22,752 nt of DNA, taken from the NCBI GenBank assembly GCA_963628785.1, contig CAVGGQ010000029.1, forward strand, positions 1 through 22,752. The letters are read 5' to 3'. Source of the DNA: Apopatocola sp963628785 (GTDB lineage: Bacteria; Bacillota; Clostridia; Oscillospirales; Oscillospiraceae). Made by a program: the position numbers and the translations under genes. The notes beneath the pieces were generated by a model. That model saw nothing but the letters and a program-made list of their open reading frames with translations. It searched no databases and had not been told where the DNA came from. Positions within the stretch are counted from its first letter, which is position 1. Each line of letters opens with the position of its first letter. This document shows, in pieces, positions 13,246-22,752 of the stretch.

Positions 13246-14985
13246 TTATTCGGTGAGAAGACCCTCGTCCACAAAGTGGGTCTTCATGTAGTTGGCCCAG
13301 GCCACGTACCCGGACTTTTCAAAGTGCTTTCCGTCTCCGGAATAGGCGTAGTCGGCGGAGAGATAGCCGGTATCGTCGAGCAGCATGGAGTAAATGTCGA
13401 GGTACCAGCAGTTTTCGTCGACGCAGAACTGCTTGAGTGCGGCGTTGAAGGAATCGATGCGATCCATGCTCTGCACTTCCTCGGGATCGGCGTCCACTTC
13501 CTGCGTCACGGGCGTGACGGAGATGATGTAGATGTTCGCCTCGGTCTGATACTCGCGGATGTACTCGACGAGCTTCTTGTAGCTCTGAATGAAGGAGTTT
13601 ACATCCGTGCCGACCTCGTTGAGGCCGAACATCAGGTAGATGTCGGTGTAGTAGGTCGACTCGTTGAGCGTGAGCGGCGAGAGGTCGAGATTGCCGATGA
13701 CATTGTTCACAACGGCGCCGGTGCTGTAAATGTACCGGATATTCTTCATGCCCGACCACATGAAGAAGCCTTCAACGAGCGAGTTGCCGATCATCACGGA
13801 GCGGTCAAAGTGACTGTCAAACACGGCACTCGTCCGCTCGGGGACAACGGCGCCCCAGTCGGCGGGAACGATGAGCGTACCCTTGCGCTGCGCCTTGGCA
13901 CCGGTCGGCGTAGGTGTCGGCTCGGCCGTCGGACGCGGCGATGCGGTCGCCTCTTCTTCGGTCGTCTCCGGCGTTTCCTCCGGCGCGGGCGTTGAAGTCG
14001 GCTTCGGCGTTTCGGTGACGGGAGCGTAGCTCGGAAGGCTGTAGAGCGGCTTCTCGTTGCTCTTCTGCACGAGCTTGAAAATGCCGAAAACAAGAAGAAC
14101 GACCAGCGCCAAAACACCGATGTACACGGCGGGATGATAGCGGAGCTTGATGCGCGGCCTCCGGGGCGGTCTTCTTCCGCCGCCGTTTGGCGTCTGCGGC
14201 GGTCTGCTGCCGCCTCCGCCGCTCGGCGTGCGCTGCGGCGCGGGACGCTGTGCGGCCGGACGCGCGGACGAGGTGCGCTGTGCCGGCCGGTGAATGGCAC
14301 CGGAGCAGTAATAGTCGCCGTGCGGATGCTGTGCGGGCACTTCCCGCTGCGGCACGGAACCGTAGAGCGGGTCGGGCTGCTCATATTCCGGCGCTTGCGC
14401 GGCGTGACGCTGTGCGCCTCCCACGGCGTAGCTCCGGCGAGAATCGCGCGGCGCATTGGCGGGAGAGGAAGAGCGCGGCTGCTGCGCATACGGCTGCGCG
14501 GTCGTCAGGTCAACATAGGGCTGCGCGTACGACGGCGCCTGTGCCGCTCTTTGCGGTTCGGCGGGCGCACTCATGTTCCCGCTGCGGAAGCTGTCCCACG
14601 AGATCTCCGTAAATTCCGGCGAGCTGCGGCGGACGCTGCCGGTCTGCTGCGGTGCCGCACGGCGCGGTTCGGTATATGACCGGCTCTGCGGCGTATACGT
14701 CGTGCCCCTCGGTGCGCTACGGCCCGCATCCGTGACCGGACGGGACATGCTCTGCGGCGTACGGCCGGCGGTTTGCCGCGGATCTGTACTGCCCGCTGTC
14801 CTCTGTGTATTCGTACTGTTATTATAAAAAGTTGACGCTGTGCTTCGCTCTCCGACGGGTGTGCGGTGCAGGCTGTCGGCGGAAATCTCGGTAAACACCG
14901 GACCCTCTGCCCCATACGAAGTCGCCCCCCGCGGCGGCCGCGAAGCCCCGTCCCTGCGGTTATATTCCGATTCGCTGTTTTCCAT
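13246..14985 (-). CDS. Membrane-anchored SGNH/GDSL hydrolase with long low-complexity N-terminal region
   Basis: A 579-aa protein in three parts. Residues 1-285 are hydrophilic low complexity, rich in Pro, Arg, Gln, Ser and Ala, and presumably cytoplasmic. Residues about 287-305 form one membrane helix preceded by PPRRPRIKLRYHP. A Pro/Thr/Glu linker (about 320-365) leads to an extracytoplasmic SGNH hydrolase domain (about 385-579). Catalytic blocks are visible: MIGNSLVEG with the nucleophile Ser402, FGLNEVG with Asn456, and DGKH with Asp551 and His554. The domain would de-O-acylate or transfer acyl groups on a surface polymer. A motif FTEIS-x-DS occurs twice in the cytoplasmic part (31-38 and 125-132). 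ATG at 14985 is used because GGAGG lies 12 nt upstream; a GTG at 15006 would place that RBS inside the gene. A good promoter precedes it. Confidence 0.88.
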   Translation of the reverse strand: MENSESEYNRRDGASRPPRGATSYGAEGPVFTEISADSLHRTPVGERSTASTFYNNSTNTQRTAGSTDPRQTAGRTPQSMSRPVTDAGRSAPRGTTYTPQSRSYTEPRRAAPQQTGSVRRSSPEFTEISWDSFRSGNMSAPAEPQRAAQAPSYAQPYVDLTTAQPYAQQPRSSSPANAPRDSRRSYAVGGAQRHAAQAPEYEQPDPLYGSVPQREVPAQHPHGDYYCSGAIHRPAQRTSSARPAAQRPAPQRTPSGGGGSRPPQTPNGGGRRPPRRPRIKLRYHPAVYIGVLALVVLLVFGIFKLVQKSNEKPLYSLPSYAPVTETPKPTSTPAPEETPETTEEEATASPRPTAEPTPTPTGAKAQRKGTLIVPADWGAVVPERTSAVFDSHFDRSVMIGNSLVEGFFMWSGMKNIRYIYSTGAVVNNVIGNLDLSPLTLNESTYYTDIYLMFGLNEVGTDVNSFIQSYKKLVEYIREYQTEANIYIISVTPVTQEVDADPEEVQSMDRIDSFNAALKQFCVDENCWYLDIYSMLLDDTGYLSADYAYSGDGKHFEKSGYVAWANYMKTHFVDEGLLTE

Positions 14986-15020
14986 ATGGGAAAAATACCT
15001 CCGCACAAAAATACAACTTT

Positions 15021-15049
15021 ATTATACCCACTTAACTCCGCTTATGCAA
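15021..15049 (-). promoter_or_regulatory. Promoter of the SGNH hydrolase/DUF4358 operon
   Basis: On the minus strand TTGCAT (15049-15044), 17 bp, TATAAT (15026-15021). The leader is about 30 nt and includes GGAGG. There is no clear terminator between the upstream GT-C-like gene and this promoter, so some read-through is possible. Confidence 0.75.
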
Positions 15050-15097
15050 GCTTATTCTTCTGCCAAGTGAAGAACGTCCGCCTTTTTCACGGAATTT

Positions 15098-16288
15098 TTA
15101 TGCGCGCTTGGGAGACTTCTTTTTAAAAAGAAGATAAAACCCAAGCAGCAGCGCCGCTGCCGAAAGGGCAAGCGTGGCCCACCGGAGCGGGAGAAATACG
15201 GCTTCGCCGTATATGCTCTTAAGGAGTGCGAGACATGAGGCGAAGCTCGTGCAGATGGCAGCGGGGATGTGCTTTACTTCGAGACAGCAGAGTGCGACGA
15301 GCAGCACCTCCGCACCGTACAGGCAGTCGGTGCTCATCCACGGGAGAAATGCTGCGGCGCCAAGGGACGCAAGGCACAGCCCAGTGAGCTGCCTGCGGCG
15401 GTCGGACACGACGCTTTTACAGCTCAGCCGCCATATGAGCAGTGCTGTGAGCAGAAGATAGAGCGCAATGCCGGTCGGCGCGAGAAAGCTCTGACCGGAG
15501 AGCGAATAGATGCCCGGTGCACCGGAAAAGAGCGGAAGCGCCGTAAGCGAGGAGAGCGCGGGATAAAATGGGAGACACATATTGCCGGGGCGCCCGAGAA
15601 GCAGCGCGGGAACAGCCGCGGCGATGTACCATCCGACGAGATGGAGAAGCGAAAGCCATGTATTGCGCCGCACGACGGTAAATACCCAGAAAACCGGAAC
15701 GATCCACAGTGCGGACGGATGAAACGCTACGGCCAGCGCGAGCATACCGGCACACCAGCGCCATTCGCCGCGTAGGGCGCACGAGGCGGCGACCGCGATA
15801 AACACCCACCAAAGGCTGTCACCCGCCGCGGTGCACGTCCCCTGAAAAATGCCGGACGGAAGAAGCAGCACGGCGAGAAACGCGATCAGCCGCGGCTGCG
15901 TGCGGACGGTCACACACTGCACGCACCGCTGTGCAGCCCATGCCATCGTGATCTCGGCAAATATGCAAAGGCACTTGAAAAGCACGAGAGCACTCTTCGG
16001 CGCAAACGAAAAGAACGCGAGAAAATACTGCACGGGGAGCGAATAGGGGAGCGTTGAGGATCGAATGCCCCAGAACCCTCCGGCGGCGCTGAACCACGCA
16101 AGTGCATTTTCTACGGCCTTCGCCGTTTCGTTCGGCGCGATCTGCAGAAGGAAAAATCGTACGCCGAATGCCGCGAGCAGCGCACCGCCGGCAACAAATT
16201 TTGCCGAGATTTTCTTTATGAGTCCCTCGGTATAAAGCAAGACCCAGCTCAGCCCGGCGAGGACGAGCATGAAGAAGAAATTTTTCAT
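15098..16288 (-). CDS. Polytopic membrane protein, Gpi18/GT-C mannosyltransferase-like
   Basis: A 396-aa membrane protein with about ten hydrophobic segments and a short basic C-terminus (FKKKSPKRA). The pattern resembles bacterial Gpi18-related (COG5542-type) GT-C glycosyltransferases: a loop after the second membrane segment with NALAWF...GGF (61-72), LPYSLPVQYFLAFFSF (80-95), and the block LLLPSGIFQGTCTAAGDSLWW (about 140-160) followed by a Pro-rich helix HPSALWIVPVFW. Such enzymes move a sugar from a lipid-phosphate donor to a surface acceptor. The usual acidic Asp in the first outer loop is not seen (residues 52-54 are PNE), so activity is uncertain. ATG at 16288 has CGGAGC upstream. It is divergent from rpoB. 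The family call is by general pattern only. Confidence 0.6.
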   Translation of the reverse strand: MKNFFFMLVLAGLSWVLLYTEGLIKKISAKFVAGGALLAAFGVRFFLLQIAPNETAKAVENALAWFSAAGGFWGIRSSTLPYSLPVQYFLAFFSFAPKSALVLFKCLCIFAEITMAWAAQRCVQCVTVRTQPRLIAFLAVLLLPSGIFQGTCTAAGDSLWWVFIAVAASCALRGEWRWCAGMLALAVAFHPSALWIVPVFWVFTVVRRNTWLSLLHLVGWYIAAAVPALLLGRPGNMCLPFYPALSSLTALPLFSGAPGIYSLSGQSFLAPTGIALYLLLTALLIWRLSCKSVVSDRRRQLTGLCLASLGAAAFLPWMSTDCLYGAEVLLVALCCLEVKHIPAAICTSFASCLALLKSIYGEAVFLPLRWATLALSAAALLLGFYLLFKKKSPKRA

Positions 16289-16353
16289 AAAAGCTCCGAA
16301 ATCTCAAGACTTTGTGTATTTTACGGCAAAAAGCCGGAGTCGGCAATACGGAA

Positions 16354-16383
16354 ATTATAAAAAAAGCGCCCTTGACACCGCAA
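16354..16383 (-). promoter_or_regulatory. Promoter of the GT-C-like gene
   Basis: On the minus strand TTGCGG (16383-16378) and TATAAT (16359-16354) are 18 bp apart. Its -35 falls within the spacer of the divergent rpoB promoter, so the two cannot be occupied at the same time. Confidence 0.55.
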
Positions 16384-16400
16384 GAGCGAATTGATATAAT
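16372..16400 (+). promoter_or_regulatory. Promoter of rpoB-rpoC
   Basis: Perfect consensus: TTGACA (16372-16377), 17 bp, TATAAT (16395-16400). The predicted start near 16407 gives a leader of about 208 nt before the rpoB ATG. Confidence 0.88.
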
Positions 16401-16406
16401 AAATTG

Positions 16407-16614
16407 CTATATGCTGTTATGGCAAACCGCACATTCCCCATTCAAACTATTGTCAGTATAACAGCTGTTCCGCAAAAAATCAACCCGTACACAATGTTTT
16501 TAACAACGCGTCCGGGCGTATCTTATGCGGACGGCACAGCAAACCATATTCCCCCCGGAACGGGTATTCTGCGCCGGAGATAAGCTCCTCCGGCGGAAAA
16601 AGGGAGATTCGCCG
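16407..16614 (+). other. rpoB 5' leader with inverted repeats
   Basis: The ~208-nt leader has no convincing gene. GCTGTTAT (16413-16420) is complementary to ATAACAGC (16458-16465), and AACAGCTGTT (16460-16469) is palindromic. CGCCGGAG (16572-16579) pairs perfectly with CTCCGGCG (16588-16595) around an 8-nt loop, ending 6 nt before the GGGAG ribosome binding site (16602-16606). No U-tract follows this hairpin, so it could tune translation initiation or RNA stability rather than terminate. Confidence 0.5.

Positions 16615-22752
<6,138 letters not shown>

Noticed and set aside
15060..15097. TTCTTC...GAAGAA stem as terminator of the GT-C-like gene
   Set aside because: Only six weak pairs and no U-tract; the region is better read as the upstream part of the SGNH promoter.
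16411..16461. 16-codon ORF at the very start of the rpoB transcript
   Set aside because: ATG lies within a few bases of the predicted start, with no Shine-Dalgarno and no feature in the product.
16494..16583. 29-codon ORF in the rpoB leader
   Set aside because: No Shine-Dalgarno upstream and its end overlaps the leader hairpin; a regulatory peptide is possible but unsupported.

Overview
The window looks like a chromosomal segment from a GC-rich Gram-positive anaerobe of class Clostridia, probably Oscillospiraceae/Ruminococcaceae-like. This is an inference. It rests on vegetative promoters close to TTGACA-17-TATAAT, strong GGAGG ribosome binding sites, an RpoB/RpoC pair of clostridial type with a long acidic RpoB tail, tandem DegV proteins, DUF1836, a DUF4358 lipoprotein next to an SGNH hydrolase, and a B12-riboswitch ECF transporter operon. 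Codons strongly prefer G or C in the third position. I see no rRNA, tRNA, insertion sequence, prophage or CRISPR array.

Layout. (1) 1-190: a very small Cys-rich ORF (25 aa, minus) with its own promoter and RBS, next to the terminator of the following operon. (2) 194-2324: a minus-strand operon of two DegV-family fatty-acid-binding-like proteins and an 83-aa protein resembling one domain of the fatty acid kinase FakA. A DUF1836 gene (2396-3016, plus) is divergent from it. (3) 3066-4617: a bidirectional terminator, then pyruvate kinase (minus) with its own promoter and an upstream inverted repeat. (4) 4740-7533: a two-gene minus operon, an E2-acyltransferase-like protein that lacks the usual catalytic His followed by an AMP-forming acyl-CoA synthetase. 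(5) 7595-12689: a minus operon under a cobalamin riboswitch with a terminator-type expression platform. It encodes a membrane-anchored DUF4430 (transcobalamin-like) protein, an EcfT, a fused double EcfA ATPase, an S component and a second EcfT, all translationally overlapped. (6) 12705-15049: a minus operon of an unusual membrane-anchored SGNH hydrolase with a long low-complexity cytoplasmic region, and a DUF4358 lipoprotein. (7) 15098-16383: a polytopic membrane protein resembling Gpi18-type mannosyltransferases. (8) 16372-22752: a strong promoter, a ~200-nt leader, rpoB and the first two thirds of rpoC (plus), running off the right edge.

How the genes work together. The DegV/FakA-like operon and the acyl-CoA synthetase/E2-like operon both suggest handling of acyl chains, but no substrate can be read from the sequence. 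The ECF operon is very probably a vitamin B12 or corrinoid importer switched off by cobalamin. The SGNH hydrolase, DUF4358 lipoprotein and GT-C-like protein may form a small envelope-modification neighbourhood. Pyruvate kinase and RNA polymerase are housekeeping. The most interesting points are the tiny Cys-rich ORF, the stand-alone FakA-like domain, the two-EcfT B12 transporter, the His-less E2-like protein and the repeated FTEIS motif in the SGNH protein.
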